Numbered from the stretch's first letter, positions 1 to 10,350 are shown. The stretch: DNA of 64,000 nt from Pseudomonas rhizophila (GCF_003033885.1 NZ_CP024081.1:80232-144231), one strand, 5' to 3'. Notes: generated from the letters alone by a model not told the origin. Translations and numbers: made by a program.

Positions 1-114
1 GGCTTGGCGGCGAACGGGCGTTTGCGGTTTTCAAGGTTATCGCTGTTTTTAAGCTTGCTGAAACGTTTCTTCAAGTCTATAAAAACCGCACAACTCCAAG
101 AAAAGGCTGCCCTT

Positions 115-1329
115 ATGACTCCGCTCAAACTTGTCATTGCCCTCAGCGCCCTGGGCGCTACGTCCCACGCCATGGCCTGGGATTACGTCCTGCTCGACAC
201 CGATAAAGCCGCTCAGCCCTGGAAAATCACCAGCCAGCAGCTAGGCGTGAAAACCGACAAGCCGTTTTCCGTGACAATGCGCACCCTGCATGGCGGTCGG
301 CAGGAAGGCGTCAGCATCGTCGATATCGACAACGGTACGATGAAGCTCTCGGTCGTCCCGACGCGGGGCATGAACGTGCTGCAGGCCTCGGTCGGTGAAG
401 TGCGTATGGGCTGGGATTCGCCGGTCAAGGAAGTGGTCAATCCGTCGTTCATCGAGCTCAATGGTCGCGGTGGACTGGGCTGGCTCGAAGGCTTCAACGA
501 GCTGGTGACCCGCTGTGGCTACGAATGGGTCGGCCATCCCGGTATGGACAATGGCGAGCTGCTGACGCTGCATGGCCGCGCCGCCAACATCCCGGCCAAC
601 AAAGTGACGCTGCACATCGATGAAAAACCGCCTTATGCGATTACTCTGCGGGGCGAGCTGAAGGAGCAAGCGTTCAAGAAGGTCGATTTCTCGGTACAAA
701 CCGAACTGCTGACCGAGCCCGGCAGCGTGAGCTTCGCACTCAAGGACACGCTGACCAACAACGGCGACTATCAGAAGGAATACCAAGCGCTTTACCACAG
801 CAATTTCAGTACACCGTTCCTGGAGCAGGGGGCTCGCTTCGCGGCGCCGGTCAAGCAGGTCTCGCCGTTCAACGACAAGGCCAAGGGCGATCTGGCGGAT
901 TGGCAAACCTACCGAGGGCCAACCAAGGACTACGACGAAACCGTCTACAACGTCGTGCCTTATGCCGATGCCAAGGGCGACACCCTCACCGTGCTGCACA
1001 ACAAGGCCGGTAGCCTCGGTGTATCGGTGGGCTTCAACACCGGCACGCTCCCCGTGTTCTCCCTGTGGAAAAACACCGATACCCAAGGTCAGGGTTACGT
1101 GACCGGGCTGGAGCCGGGCACCAGTTTTTCCTATAACCGCCGGTATCAACGGCCACTGGGCCTGGTGCCCACCATCGCGCCAAAAGAGCACAAGCAGTTC
1201 CAGATCCACTACAGCCTGTTGGCGGATAAAGGTGCCGTGGATAAAGCCCTCAAACGTATCGATGAAATCCAGGGCGCCCAGCAAACCGAAGTACGAAATA
1301 CGCCGCTGGTGGACCTGAGCAAGCCATGA
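115..1329 (+). CDS. Exported DUF4432 (aldose 1-epimerase-like) protein
   Basis: The protein has 404 residues. The start at 115 is chosen because it opens a classical signal peptide (MTPLKLVIALSALGATSHAMA, then WDYVLL); the reading frame stays open upstream but without signal-like sequence. The mature part resembles the DUF4432 family, which has the galactose mutarotase beta-sandwich fold and usually acts on sugars. Seen: the motif VVPTRGMNVLQ near residue 80 and LHGRAANIPA near residue 155, both typical of this family. A periplasmic sugar-binding or epimerase role is inference; the substrate is unknown. It is convergent with comM, with only 6 bases between the stop codons. Confidence 0.8.
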   Translation: MTPLKLVIALSALGATSHAMAWDYVLLDTDKAAQPWKITSQQLGVKTDKPFSVTMRTLHGGRQEGVSIVDIDNGTMKLSVVPTRGMNVLQASVGEVRMGWDSPVKEVVNPSFIELNGRGGLGWLEGFNELVTRCGYEWVGHPGMDNGELLTLHGRAANIPANKVTLHIDEKPPYAITLRGELKEQAFKKVDFSVQTELLTEPGSVSFALKDTLTNNGDYQKEYQALYHSNFSTPFLEQGARFAAPVKQVSPFNDKAKGDLADWQTYRGPTKDYDETVYNVVPYADAKGDTLTVLHNKAGSLGVSVGFNTGTLPVFSLWKNTDTQGQGYVTGLEPGTSFSYNRRYQRPLGLVPTIAPKEHKQFQIHYSLLADKGAVDKALKRIDEIQGAQQTEVRNTPLVDLSKP

Positions 1330-1335
1330 TGCCCA

Positions 1336-2829
1336 TCAGGGCGTGGCGGGCCGGTATTGCAATGCTTCGGCCAAGTGCTCCCGACTGATTCGATCCGCTT
1401 GCTCAAGGTCCGCTAGCGTACGGGCGACCTTGAGCAGGCGGTGGGCAGCTCGCAGCGACAGGGTCAGTCGTTCGCAGGCGGTTTCCAGCCAGGTTTCATC
1501 GGTTGTGGATAACTTGCAATGCCGACGCAAACCCGGCAGATCCAGGAACGCGTTGGCACAGCCCTGGCGCTTTTGCTGGCGTTCGCGGGCCTCGGCCACT
1601 TGCTCGGCTACGGTAGCCGTATCCGCACCGGATTCGCTTTTTGGGCTCAACGCCGTGGCTTCCCGGGCGACGGTCAGGTGCAGGTCGATGCGGTCCAGTA
1701 AGGGGCCGGAGAGTTTATTGCGGTAGCGCTGCACCATGTCCGGCGTACACGAGCATCGGCCACTGGTCTCGCCAAGGTATCCACAGGGGCAGGGATTCAT
1801 CGCCGCCACCAACTGAAAACGCGCCGGAAAGCGCACCCGGTCACGAGCGCGCGAAACCACGATGTGGCCCGATTCCAGCGGCTCCCTCAAGACCTCAAGA
1901 ACCTTGCGGTCGAACTCCGGCAGTTCATCGAGAAACAGCACGCCATGGTGGGCGAGGGTGATCTCTCCCGGTTGCGGCTTTGAGCCGCCACCCACCAGCG
2001 CCGGGCCGGACGCCGAGTGATGCGGTTGACGAAACGGGCGCTGCGGCCAATGGCTCAACGGTACGCAACTGGCGACCGACTGAATCGCGGCGACCTCCAG
2101 GGCTTCACTTTCAGCCAGTGGCGGCAACAACCCCGGTAAACGACTCGCCAGCAATGTCTTGCCGGTGCCTGGTGGTCCGCTGAACAACAGGTTATGAGCT
2201 CCCGCAGCGGCGATCAGCAATGCGCGCTTGGCCCCGACCTGGCCTTGTACTTCATTCAAGTCAGGATAGGGCTTGCTCGCCGAGAGCAGCCCGTTGGAAA
2301 CATAAGGCACCACCGGGGTATGGCCATTGAAGTGGGCTACCGCTTCGAGCAAATGGTCCACCGCGATCACCTTCAGCCCCGATGCCAGACAGGCTTCCTC
2401 GGCATTCGCTCGCGGCACCAGCAGCGTACGCCCGGCCTTGCGCGCCGCCAGCGCCGCGGGCAACACACCGCGCACCGGGCGCACCGCGCCGGACAACGCC
2501 AACTCCCCGAGACATTCCACATCGTCCAGCATCAGGGTTGGCACCTGTACGCTGGCCGCCAGGATCCCCAGGGCAATCGCCAGGTCGAACCGCCCGCCGT
2601 CCTTGGGCAGATCCGCCGGCGCCAGGTTCAGCGTGATGCGCCGCGCCGGGAAATTCAGGCCCGAATTGATGATCGCGCTGCGTACCCTGTCCTTGCTTTC
2701 CTTCACCGCCGCTTCAGGCAAGCCGACCATCGTCAGTGATGGCAAGCCATTGGCCAGATGGACTTCAACGGTAACGGCAGGAGCCTCCACCCCCACCTGG
2801 GCGCGGCTATGGACAATGGCGAGCGACAT
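1336..2829 (-). CDS. comM: YifB/ComM family Mg-chelatase-like AAA ATPase
   Basis: The protein has 497 residues. The start is placed at the ATG giving MSLAIVHSRAQVGVEAPAV, the standard N-terminus of the family; a longer in-frame ATG at 2910 would add 27 atypical residues. It has an N-terminal Lon-like ChlI domain, then an AAA module with Walker A (GPPGTGKT, about residue 218) and Walker B-like FLDELPEF, a cysteine cluster (CPCGYLGETSGRCSC) and a C-terminal helical Mg-chelatase domain. ComM proteins are hexameric DNA helicases that promote branch migration during natural transformation and recombination. It stands alone on the minus strand. Confidence 0.93.
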   Translation of the reverse strand: MSLAIVHSRAQVGVEAPAVTVEVHLANGLPSLTMVGLPEAAVKESKDRVRSAIINSGLNFPARRITLNLAPADLPKDGGRFDLAIALGILAASVQVPTLMLDDVECLGELALSGAVRPVRGVLPAALAARKAGRTLLVPRANAEEACLASGLKVIAVDHLLEAVAHFNGHTPVVPYVSNGLLSASKPYPDLNEVQGQVGAKRALLIAAAGAHNLLFSGPPGTGKTLLASRLPGLLPPLAESEALEVAAIQSVASCVPLSHWPQRPFRQPHHSASGPALVGGGSKPQPGEITLAHHGVLFLDELPEFDRKVLEVLREPLESGHIVVSRARDRVRFPARFQLVAAMNPCPCGYLGETSGRCSCTPDMVQRYRNKLSGPLLDRIDLHLTVAREATALSPKSESGADTATVAEQVAEARERQQKRQGCANAFLDLPGLRRHCKLSTTDETWLETACERLTLSLRAAHRLLKVARTLADLEQADRISREHLAEALQYRPATP

Positions 2830-3105
2830 GCAATCGTTCCTTGAGTGAATAAGGGGCCGCGTCCTGCGGCTCTTGAAGGTTAGTCGTGGGATAGGCTTTC
2901 GGTGGGGCAATCGAAGGCGAAAATTTTGCCAGGATGTTGCGGTTACTAATGGCCGATCACCCCCGCGAACACGATGGCGATAGGGCGCGCGTTCGTTCAG
3001 CAGGGCTCTGCGGTCGTTTCACGGAGCCTTCGAAATGACCGCCCCAGCCCCTGCTAGACTCCGATTTGTCCAATCGGCATCTACGGCACAGGGAGTGAGT
3101 GGCCC

Positions 3106-4367
3106 ATGAACGATCTGCTGGCTCTGTTAACCGACAAGCGCTTTATACCCCATGGGCATTGCTATATGTGGCGACCGGATTTGCTGTGGACCAATGTCAT
3201 TGCCGATGGCTTGATCACCCTGTCCTACATCTCCATCCCCTTCCCCCTTCTGTACTTTATCCACAAGCGCAAAGACGTGCCTTTTGACTGGATGCTGACG
3301 GCTTTTGGTGTGTTCATCCTGGCCTGCGGGACCAGCCATGTGATGGAAATCCTGACTATCTGGCAGCCCTACTATTGGCTGTCGGCGCTGGTTAAGGTAA
3401 TCACTGCTATCGCCTCGGTGATTACTGCCATCCTGCTGGTTCGGCTAGTGCCTGCGGCCCTTAAGATCCCCAGCCCGCAGCAACTGGCCAGGGTCAATGA
3501 CGAGTTGCGTGAGGCGCAGGCCGAACTGGTCACTACCGCGCGCCGGGCCGGTATGGCGGAAATCGCCACCAATGTGCTGCACAACGTGGGCAATGTACTC
3601 AATAGCGTCAATGTGTCAGCCCGACTCTTGTACGAGAAAGTGCACGCATCCAAGGGGCAGGGGGTGATCAGGGTTGCTGAATTGATGAAGGAGCATTCCG
3701 ATGATCTCGGCGCCTTTATCAGCAGCGATCCGAAAGGTCGCGCGCTACCCGGCTATCTTGGCAAGTTGGCCGAAGCCCTGGCAGCCGAGCAGCGGAGCAT
3801 GATCGATGAGTTGGTGCAGCTGACCAAGAGCATCGACCATATCAAGGAAATCGTCGCCACCCAGCAGTCCTATGCCGGTAACTCCAGCGTGCTGGAGCCG
3901 GGTTCGCTGCGAGAGCTGATCGAGGATGTGGTGCGCATCTGCGATGTGTCCCTGGCGCGTCATCATGTGACGCTGATCAAGGAGCTCGCCGATATTCCGA
4001 TGATGTCGCTGGACAAGCACAAGGTGCTGCAAATACTGATCAATCTAATCAACAACGCCAAGCAGGCGCTTGATTCGGTGGCGGATCGACCGTCGCGCAT
4101 TACCCTGCGTCTGAAGGCCACTGACGACAAGCATGTGCGGATCGAGGTCGAGGACAACGGCGAGGGTATCTCCAGGGACAATCTCACCCGGGTGTTCGAG
4201 CATGGTTTTACGACGCGCGCCGACGGTCACGGCTTTGGCCTGCTGCGCACGAGATGGGCGGCGAGCTGACGGTGCAGAGCGCGGGGCCGGGTAAGGGCGC
4301 GCTCTTTACCCTGGAGTTGCCGCTGGCGCTGGCCCAAGGTCAATCCCAGCGAGCCGCGTGTGGCTGA
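3106..4367 (+). pseudogene. Ethylene-receptor-like sensor histidine kinase, frameshifted in the ATP-binding domain
   Basis: The intact frame runs 387 codons to a stop at 4267-4269. The N-terminus has three membrane helices (about residues 30-118) matching the plant ETR1/cyanobacterial ethylene-binding domain, with D34, Y41, P45, C74 and H78 at the ETR1 D25, Y32, P36, C65 and H69 spacing. A coiled linker and an H-box follow (H159 in VLHNVGNVLNSVN). The ATPase domain has an N-box (INLINNAKQAL), a G1 box (VEDNGEGI) and FEHGFTTRADGHGFGL. After GFGL the frame breaks; the expected tail (EMGGELTVQSAGPGKGALFTLELPL) continues from 4251 in another frame to a stop at 4365-4367. About 16 bases appear to be missing near 4241, judged against relatives. 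The G2 lid and last strands are therefore lost. No response regulator is adjacent. Confidence 0.8.
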
Positions 4368-4460
4368 CCTAGTCGGCTTGAGGCCTCGGCAAGAAAGCGT
4401 TGCAGGGGCAGGGGAGCGAGACAAAAAATCGCAGCCTTCAGCAGCTCCTGCTGGGGGATT

Positions 4461-4721
4461 TTATTCGGTAGGAGGATTTATCTTCGTCTCCAACTCCGCC
4501 ACCTTCGCCTCCAGGCTCTCCAACCGCGCCCGGGTCCGGGCCAGTACGACCATCTGGCTGTCGAATTCTTCCCGGCTGACCAGATCCAGCTTGCTGAACC
4601 CGCTTTGTAGCAGGGCCTTGAACTGGCTTTCGATTTCGCTTTTGGGCAGGGGTGTGTCGCCGCTCAAGAGGCGGGAAGCGTGGCCGCTCAGGGCGTCGAG
4701 GAGGTCTTTGGGCGCAAGCAT
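4461..4721 (-). CDS. ubiK: Ubiquinone biosynthesis accessory factor UbiK (YqiC family)
   Basis: The protein has 86 residues. It begins MLAPKDLLDALSGHASRLLSG and ends with a long coiled coil (REEFDSQMVVLARTRARLESLEAKVAELETKI), the layout of the BMFP/YqiC family. UbiK helps UbiJ and the hydroxylases of aerobic coenzyme Q synthesis and can bind lipids or fuse membranes. The N-terminal amphipathic helix would meet the membrane and the C-terminal coiled coil gives trimers (family knowledge). It is a single gene, divergent from the glnK control region. Confidence 0.9.
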   Translation of the reverse strand: MLAPKDLLDALSGHASRLLSGDTPLPKSEIESQFKALLQSGFSKLDLVSREEFDSQMVVLARTRARLESLEAKVAELETKINPPTE

Positions 4722-4823
4722 GGCAGGTGTCCTGAAAACGATGAGGGCAGTGTATCACGCAGCGTCTATATTCATTTGGCGAGCAAGGAGTGCACGCTTT
4801 TCGCGCACTGGACCGGGCATCGT

Positions 4824-4840
4824 CGCACTGATGTTGTGCG
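4824..4840 (+). promoter_or_regulatory. Possible NtrC binding site upstream of glnK
   Basis: The 17-mer CGCACTGATGTTGTGCG carries GCAC and GTGC half-sites at the spacing of the NtrC consensus (TGCAC-N7-GTGCA). It lies about 200 bases upstream of the sigma-54-like promoter, a usual enhancer distance. Further half-sites occur at 4949-4954 (TGCACT) and 4977-4982 (AGTGCA). Function is inferred. Confidence 0.4.
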
Positions 4841-4956
4841 TATTGTTCCGGTTCGGGGTGCGGCGCGAGCCGGCACAGTGGGTAAGAGACTGAAATCAGA
4901 AGGTTTGGGCACAGATGGCAAGGTTTCTGCTTAGTGGCTGATGACCCATGCACTGA

Positions 4957-5472
<516 letters not shown>

Positions 5473-5505
5473 GCCGCCAAACCCAACGCCCCAGGAGAAA
5501 ACAAT

Positions 5506-6831
5506 ATGACTCTGCGTAAATTCGCAGGGCTAGGAGCCCTGTTGTCCTTCGTAACGCCTGGCCTGGCCATGGCAGAAGAAGCGGCAGCCCCAGTCCTGAA
5601 CTCCGGCGACACTGCCTGGATGCTCACTGCCACAATTCTTGTACTGTTCATGACTATTCCCGGCCTGGCGCTGTTCTACGGCGGTATGGTTCGGTCGAAA
5701 AACATTCTTTCCGTGATGATGCAATGCTTTGCCATTACCGGTCTGATCAGCATCCTGTGGGTCATTTATGGCTACAGCATTGCGTTCGACACCACGGGGA
5801 TGGAGCAGGGCGTCGTCAACTTCAATTCGTTCGTCGGCGGTCTGAACAAGGCATTCCTGGCGGGCCTCACGCCTAGTAGCCTGACTGGCCTGTTCCCTGA
5901 AGCGGTGTTCATCACCTTCCAGATGACGTTCGCCATCATCACCCCGGCCCTGATCGTCGGCGCGTTCGCCGAGCGGATGAAGTTCTCCGCCATGCTGATC
6001 TTCATGGCCGTGTGGTTCACCCTGGTGTATGCACCGATTGCGCACATGGTCTGGTCCGGCAACGGCGGCCTGATGTGGGACTGGGGTGTGCTGGACTTCG
6101 CTGGCGGCACCGTGGTGCACATCAACGCCGGTATTGCTGGCCTGGTGGCGTGCCTGGTACTGGGTAAGCGCAAGGGCTTCCCGACTACCCCGATGGCACC
6201 GCATAACCTGGGTTACACCTTGATGGGTGCGGCCATGCTGTGGGTAGGCTGGTTCGGCTTCAACGCCGGTTCCGCCATCGCGGCCAACGGCACCGCCGGT
6301 ATGGCAATGCTGGTTACCCAGATTGCAACCGCTGCTGCGGCGTTGGGCTGGATGTTCGCCGAGTGGATCACCCACGGTAAGCCAAGCGCACTGGGCATTG
6401 CCTCGGGTGTGGTGGCGGGTCTGGTGGCGATTACTCCGGCTGCCGGCACCGTGGGCCCGATGGGCGCCCTGGTCATCGGCTTGGCGGCGGGTGTGGTGTG
6501 CTTCTTCTGCGCCACTACCCTCAAGCGCAAAATGGGCTATGACGACTCCCTGGACGCCTTCGGCGTGCACGGCATTGGCGGTATCCTGGGCGCGATCCTG
6601 ACCGGTGTGTTCGCAGCGCCGGCCCTGGGTGGCTTCGGCACCGTGACTGATATCGGCGCGCAAGTGTGGATTCAGCTCAAGGGTGTAGGCTTCACGGTGA
6701 TCTACACCGCGATCGTCACCTTCATCATTCTCAAGGTCCTGGACGCCGTCATGGGTCTGCGTGTCTCCGAGGAAGAAGAAGCGGTCGGCCTGGACCTGGC
6801 CCAGCACAACGAGCGTGGCTACAATCTGTAA
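5506..6831 (+). CDS. amtB: Ammonium transporter AmtB
   Basis: The protein has 441 residues, with an N-terminal signal peptide ending near GLAMAEEA followed by 11 membrane helices. The two pore histidines are visible in GGTVVHINAGIAG and DAFGVHGIGGILG; the signature DDSLDAFGVHG is also present. AmtB conducts ammonium/ammonia across the inner membrane as a trimer and is blocked by unmodified GlnK. The gene shares the glnK transcript and ends in a strong hairpin terminator 11 bases after the stop. Confidence 0.97.
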   Translation: MTLRKFAGLGALLSFVTPGLAMAEEAAAPVLNSGDTAWMLTATILVLFMTIPGLALFYGGMVRSKNILSVMMQCFAITGLISILWVIYGYSIAFDTTGMEQGVVNFNSFVGGLNKAFLAGLTPSSLTGLFPEAVFITFQMTFAIITPALIVGAFAERMKFSAMLIFMAVWFTLVYAPIAHMVWSGNGGLMWDWGVLDFAGGTVVHINAGIAGLVACLVLGKRKGFPTTPMAPHNLGYTLMGAAMLWVGWFGFNAGSAIAANGTAGMAMLVTQIATAAAALGWMFAEWITHGKPSALGIASGVVAGLVAITPAAGTVGPMGALVIGLAAGVVCFFCATTLKRKMGYDDSLDAFGVHGIGGILGAILTGVFAAPALGGFGTVTDIGAQVWIQLKGVGFTVIYTAIVTFIILKVLDAVMGLRVSEEEEAVGLDLAQHNERGYNL

Positions 6832-6841
6832 GTACACGCAA

Positions 6842-6874
6842 TAAAAAATGCCCGGTTCGCCGGGCATTTTTTTG
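6842..6874 (+). terminator. Rho-independent terminator of glnK-amtB
   Basis: A perfect stem TGCCCGG-TTCG-CCGGGCA is flanked by six A before and seven T after, giving a strong intrinsic terminator. Confidence 0.92.
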
Positions 6875-7043
6875 TCTGGAGTTTGTCATTGCTCACAGGA
6901 TGTGTCGGTTTTTCCGACGTCTTTTGTTATGTACGCGACATGGGTTTTTCTACCGCCATCGGCTTACACCAAAGCAGGCGTATTAGGCCCTTTGTTTTTT
7001 CCCAGAGCGCGCTAGAATGCGCGCCGAACGTGCGGAGATCTGT

Positions 7044-7469
7044 ATGTGGCAACAGACGCTGATAACCCTGCGGGCAAGGCCTCGGGGCTTTCATCTGGTA
7101 ACGGACGAGTTGCTCGCCGGCCTGCCTGAACTCCGGGCATGTCGTGTCGGTCTGTTGCATCTGTGGCTGCAGCATACCTCGGCCTCGTTGACCATCAACG
7201 AGAACGCCGATCCGGCGGTGCGTCGAGACTTCGAACGATTTTTCAATCGGCTGATCCCACAAGGAACCGCCGATTATGAGCACAACGACGAAGGCCTGGA
7301 CGACCTCCCGGCGCACTTCAAGGCCAGCGTGCTGGGGTGTCAGCTTAGCCTGCCGGTCACGGCGGGACGGTTGGCATTGGGTACCTGGCAAGGTGTTTAT
7401 CTGGGCGAGCACCGTGATCATGGCGGTGCTCGTAAAGTCCTCGCCACTTTGTACGGTGATGGGGAGTAA
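7044..7469 (+). CDS. yjbQ: YjbQ family protein (UPF0047; secondary thiamine-phosphate synthase-like)
   Basis: The protein has 141 residues. It begins [23 protein letters not shown]; nine upstream in-frame codons from 7017 are rejected as atypical. The UPF0047 signature is visible: [18 protein letters not shown], then [16 protein letters not shown] and [21 protein letters not shown]. Members have weak thiamine phosphate synthase activity in E. coli tests, but the natural role is unsettled. It is a single gene between the amtB terminator and sutA. Confidence 0.9.
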   Translation: MWQQTLITLRARPRGFHLVTDELLAGLPELRACRVGLLHLWLQHTSASLTINENADPAVRRDFERFFNRLIPQGTADYEHNDEGLDDLPAHFKASVLGCQLSLPVTAGRLALGTWQGVYLGEHRDHGGARKVLATLYGDGE

Positions 7470-7570
7470 CCGCTGATTGCCGGCGGATGTTGAATTTTTT
7501 CTGGCAGCCTTCGACAGACGGCGAAGCTGGGCTATAACTAATCTGCTTTTCGCAAGTCATGAGGTAGAAC

Positions 7571-7894
7571 ATGAGCGACGATGATCTGGAAAACGACGAC
7601 CTCGAAGTAGGTGACGAAGACGAGACCGAAGAAGGCCTGGAAGCGGCGGCTGAAGACGTCGCCGATGACGATGGGGCCGATGTACCGGCGCCAACCGCCA
7701 AAGGCAAGGCCAAGGCGGCGGTTTCGGTCGACGAGTTGCCGAGCGTAGAGGCCAAGAACAAGGAGCGTGATGCGCTCGCCAAGGCCATGGAGGAGTTCCT
7801 GGCCCGAGGCGGTAAAGTGCAGGAAGTGGAGGCCAACGTTGTTGCGGATCCGCCCAAGAAACCGGACAACAAGTACGGCAGCCGCCCGATCTGA
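7571..7894 (+). CDS. sutA: Transcriptional regulator SutA
   Basis: The protein has 107 residues. The N-terminal half is very acidic and disordered (MSDDDLENDDLEVGDEDETEEG); the C-terminal half is highly conserved (ELPSVEAKNKERDALAKAMEEFLARGGKV, then NVVADPPKKPDNKYGSRPI). This is the architecture of P. aeruginosa SutA, a small RNA polymerase-binding protein that supports expression of housekeeping and ribosomal genes during slow growth. It is monocistronic and is followed by a hairpin terminator. Confidence 0.92.
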   Translation: MSDDDLENDDLEVGDEDETEEGLEAAAEDVADDDGADVPAPTAKGKAKAAVSVDELPSVEAKNKERDALAKAMEEFLARGGKVQEVEANVVADPPKKPDNKYGSRPI

Positions 7895-7915
7895 GCATCT
7901 GCTTCTTGCTTGCTG

Positions 7916-7946
7916 AAAAAGCCCGCCGTCGCTGCGGGCTTTTTCA
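7916..7946 (+). terminator. Rho-independent terminator after sutA
   Basis: AAAAAGCCCGC pairs with GCGGGCTTTTT around a short loop, ending in a T run, 21 bases after the sutA stop. A partial REP-like scrap (GCGGCTCGCTCCCACAA, 7977-7993) follows before the convergent HAD gene. Confidence 0.9.
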
Positions 7947-8024
7947 TGGGCTATAAAAATCTTCAGGCCAGGCGCCGCGGCTCGCTCCCACAATTTGAGT
8001 TCTTGTGGCCACAAAACAGGCGGT

Positions 8025-8729
8025 TCAGGGTTGGCTATGCCACCCCGCCAGCAACCCCGGCAGCTCGGTCAGGCTGCGAATCTCCGCATCCGGTACATGC
8101 TCGGCATCCCAGGTTTTACCCGTCGGATTGAACCAGATTGCCCGCAAGCCGGCCTGTTGGGCGCCGGCGATGTCGTCACCCGGATGATCGCCAATGTGCA
8201 CGGCGGTTTGCGCCGTGGCGCCGCCGCGTTGCAAGGCTTCGTGGAACAACCGGGCGTCAGGCTTGGCGATGCCGATGTCCTCGGCGCACAGGGCGAACTT
8301 GAAATAATCCGCCAGTCCCAGGCGACGTACATCGGCGTTGCCATTGGTGACCACGCCGAGGGCGAAATGGTTGGCCAGAATTTCCAGGGTAGGCTGCACC
8401 TCGGGAAAGATTTGCAGTTGGTGACGGGCGTGCAGGAATGTTTCGAACGCTTCGTCCGCCAGCTCCGAGGCTTGCCACTGGTCATAACCGGCATCCTGCA
8501 AGGCACGGAACAGCACTCGTCGGCGCAGTGCGCTGATGCGGTGCTTCAGGCCGGGCTCCTCGCGCAACACTTGCTCGCGAATGGTAAAAAGATGCTCCAC
8601 CGGCACGCTGCCCAGGTTCGGGGCGTTGTCGGTCAGCCACTGGCGTAAGATGGCCTCGGCACTGGCGATCACCGGGGCGGTGTCCCATAGGGTGTCGTCG
8701 AGGTCGAAAGTGATGAGCTCGATGGTCAT
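8025..8729 (-). CDS. HAD-superfamily (subfamily IA) hydrolase
   Basis: The protein has 234 residues. HAD motif I is [10 protein letters not shown] near residue 8; motif II lies in [14 protein letters not shown], motif III is the lysine of [10 protein letters not shown] and motif IV is [17 protein letters not shown]. It resembles YjjG/YigB-type nucleotide or sugar phosphatases. YigB, which dephosphorylates FMN in E. coli, also sits next to xerC and dapF, so flavin mononucleotide is a reasonable substrate guess. It is the last gene of the lptM-lysA-dapF-DUF484-xerC operon; its start overlaps the xerC stop by 4 bases, implying coupled translation. Confidence 0.9.
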   Translation of the reverse strand: MTIELITFDLDDTLWDTAPVIASAEAILRQWLTDNAPNLGSVPVEHLFTIREQVLREEPGLKHRISALRRRVLFRALQDAGYDQWQASELADEAFETFLHARHQLQIFPEVQPTLEILANHFALGVVTNGNADVRRLGLADYFKFALCAEDIGIAKPDARLFHEALQRGGATAQTAVHIGDHPGDDIAGAQQAGLRAIWFNPTGKTWDAEHVPDAEIRSLTELPGLLAGWHSQP

Positions 8730-9628
8730 GATTCGTCGCCCTTGATTCGTTTGGCCCTTGGGTGGGCACTGTCATAGACCGTTGCCAGGTGCTGGAAGTC
8801 CAGGTGGGTATAGATCTGGGTGGTCTTGATGTCGGAGTGGCCGAGCAGTTCCTGGACGGCGCGCAGGTCCTGGGAAGACTCCAGCAGATGGCTGGCGAAG
8901 GAATGCCTGAGCATGTGGGGATGCAGGTTCTGTCCCAGTTCGCGTTCACCGGCGGCCTTGACCCGCACCTGGATCGCCCGCGGGCCGAGACGCCGGCCTT
9001 GCTGGCTGACAAATACCGCGTCGTCGGCCGGGTTGGTCAGCGCCCGCAACGGCAGCCACAGCTCCAGGGCCTCACGGGCTTTGCGGCCAACGGGCAGCAA
9101 ACGTGTCTTGCTGCCCTTGCCCAGCACCTGGACCATGCCATCGGCCAGGTCCAGTTGATCCAGGTTGAGCCCCGTCAGTTCGGAAAGCCGCAGGCCGGAG
9201 GAGTAGAACAATTCGAGAATCGCCTGGTCCCGTCGCGCCAGGAAGTCATCCTCGACAGCGCCTTCCAGCAATTGCAGGGCCCGATCGGTGTCCAGGGTCT
9301 TGGGCAACCGGCGTTCGCCCTTGGGCGGTGCCAGGCCGGTGGCGGGGTCGTGATCGCACAGCCCTTCGCGGTTGAGGTAGTGGTACAGGCCTCGCACTGC
9401 TGACAACAGTCGCGCCAGGCTGCGGGAGGATTGCCCTTGTTGATGAAGGCGGGCGACCAAGCTGCGCAGGCGCTGGATGTCCAAGGCTGCCCAACTGCCG
9501 ATGTTTTGCTTCTGGCACCAGGCCAACACTTTTTCCAGGTCGCGGCGATAGGCCGACAGCGTGTGGGGCGACACCTGGCGCTCACTGCGCAGGTGTTCGC
9601 AGTAGGCGTCCAGCTGCCGTTCCATCAT
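8726..9628 (-). CDS. xerC: Site-specific tyrosine recombinase XerC
   Basis: The protein has 300 residues (299 if the second Met at 9625 is used). An N-terminal SAM-like core-binding domain (residues 1-90) precedes the catalytic domain, with the R-H-R-Y set in [26 protein letters not shown], the histidine of [11 protein letters not shown] and the nucleophile of IYTH. With XerD it resolves chromosome dimers at dif during division. Its start overlaps the DUF484 stop by one base (TGATG) and its stop overlaps the HAD gene, a tight operon also seen in other gamma-proteobacteria. Confidence 0.97.
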   Translation of the reverse strand: MMERQLDAYCEHLRSERQVSPHTLSAYRRDLEKVLAWCQKQNIGSWAALDIQRLRSLVARLHQQGQSSRSLARLLSAVRGLYHYLNREGLCDHDPATGLAPPKGERRLPKTLDTDRALQLLEGAVEDDFLARRDQAILELFYSSGLRLSELTGLNLDQLDLADGMVQVLGKGSKTRLLPVGRKAREALELWLPLRALTNPADDAVFVSQQGRRLGPRAIQVRVKAAGERELGQNLHPHMLRHSFASHLLESSQDLRAVQELLGHSDIKTTQIYTHLDFQHLATVYDSAHPRAKRIKGDES

Positions 9629-10350
9629 CAGCGTACCGAGCGCAGTGAACCAGTCATGCGCGGCAGGACCCGGCCGGTGACTTCGGCGATGTAGCTTAAA
9701 AACAACGTGCCCACCGAGTTTTTGTAGTGTTGCGGATCACGACTGGCAATGGCCAGCACGCCATGTACGCCCTGGTGGGCGATGGCGACGACAGCGGTGG
9801 AGCCGATCTGCTTGCGCTGTTCTTCGCCGAAGAGGAAGTCCAGCTCATGTTCGCGCAGGCTGCCGCTGACGCTCTTGTTCTCCGTGAGCAAGCCGCCGAT
9901 GGCTGTCTGTGCATCGGCGTGGGTTACCCAGCGCCCCACTGGCATGGCGTTATCGCCAAAGAGGATCAGGCTGACAAAAGGCACCTGGAAATCCTGGCGC
10001 AGACTGTCTTCGACACTCATCACCAGGTCTTCGAGGGTGTTGGCATCCATGAGCGCCAGGATCAAGCGACGGGTCTTGTCGAAGAGCCGATCGTTATCCC
10101 GGGCTACGTCCATCAGGTGCGAAAGACGATGGCGCATTTCGATGTTGCGCTCGCGCAGAATCTTCATCTGATGCTCGACCAGCGACACGGTGTCGCCGCG
10201 GCGGTGGGGGATGCGCATCGTTGCCAGCAGTTCTTCATGCTCGACGAAGAAGTCCGGGTGAGCCTCCAGGTACGCGGCCACGGCTGCGGCGTCCGGATGG
10301 CTGGGGGATTCGTCGGGCTGCGGGGCTGGAACCTGTGGCTTGTCGGTCAT
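9628..10350 (-). CDS. DUF484 family protein
   Basis: The protein has 240 residues. A short N-terminal region ([40 protein letters not shown]) is the DUF484 signature. A helical linker leads to a GAF-like domain ([27 protein letters not shown]) ending [17 protein letters not shown]. The biochemical role is not established. Its constant position between dapF and xerC in gamma-proteobacteria suggests a link to cell-envelope or division control, which is inference. Confidence 0.88.
   Translation of the reverse strand: MTDKPQVPAPQPDESPSHPDAAAVAAYLEAHPDFFVEHEELLATMRIPHRRGDTVSLVEHQMKILRERNIEMRHRLSHLMDVARDNDRLFDKTRRLILALMDANTLEDLVMSVEDSLRQDFQVPFVSLILFGDNAMPVGRWVTHADAQTAIGGLLTENKSVSGSLREHELDFLFGEEQRKQIGSTAVVAIAHQGVHGVLAIASRDPQHYKNSVGTLFLSYIAEVTGRVLPRMTGSLRSVR

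Noticed and set aside
241-1284. 347-codon frame opposite the DUF4432 gene
   Set aside because: It is an antisense shadow of a high-GC gene, without family features or a ribosome-binding site.
5530-6867. 445-codon frame opposite amtB
   Set aside because: It mirrors amtB codons, is rich in His/Gln/Arg as expected for an antisense frame, and runs through the amtB terminator.
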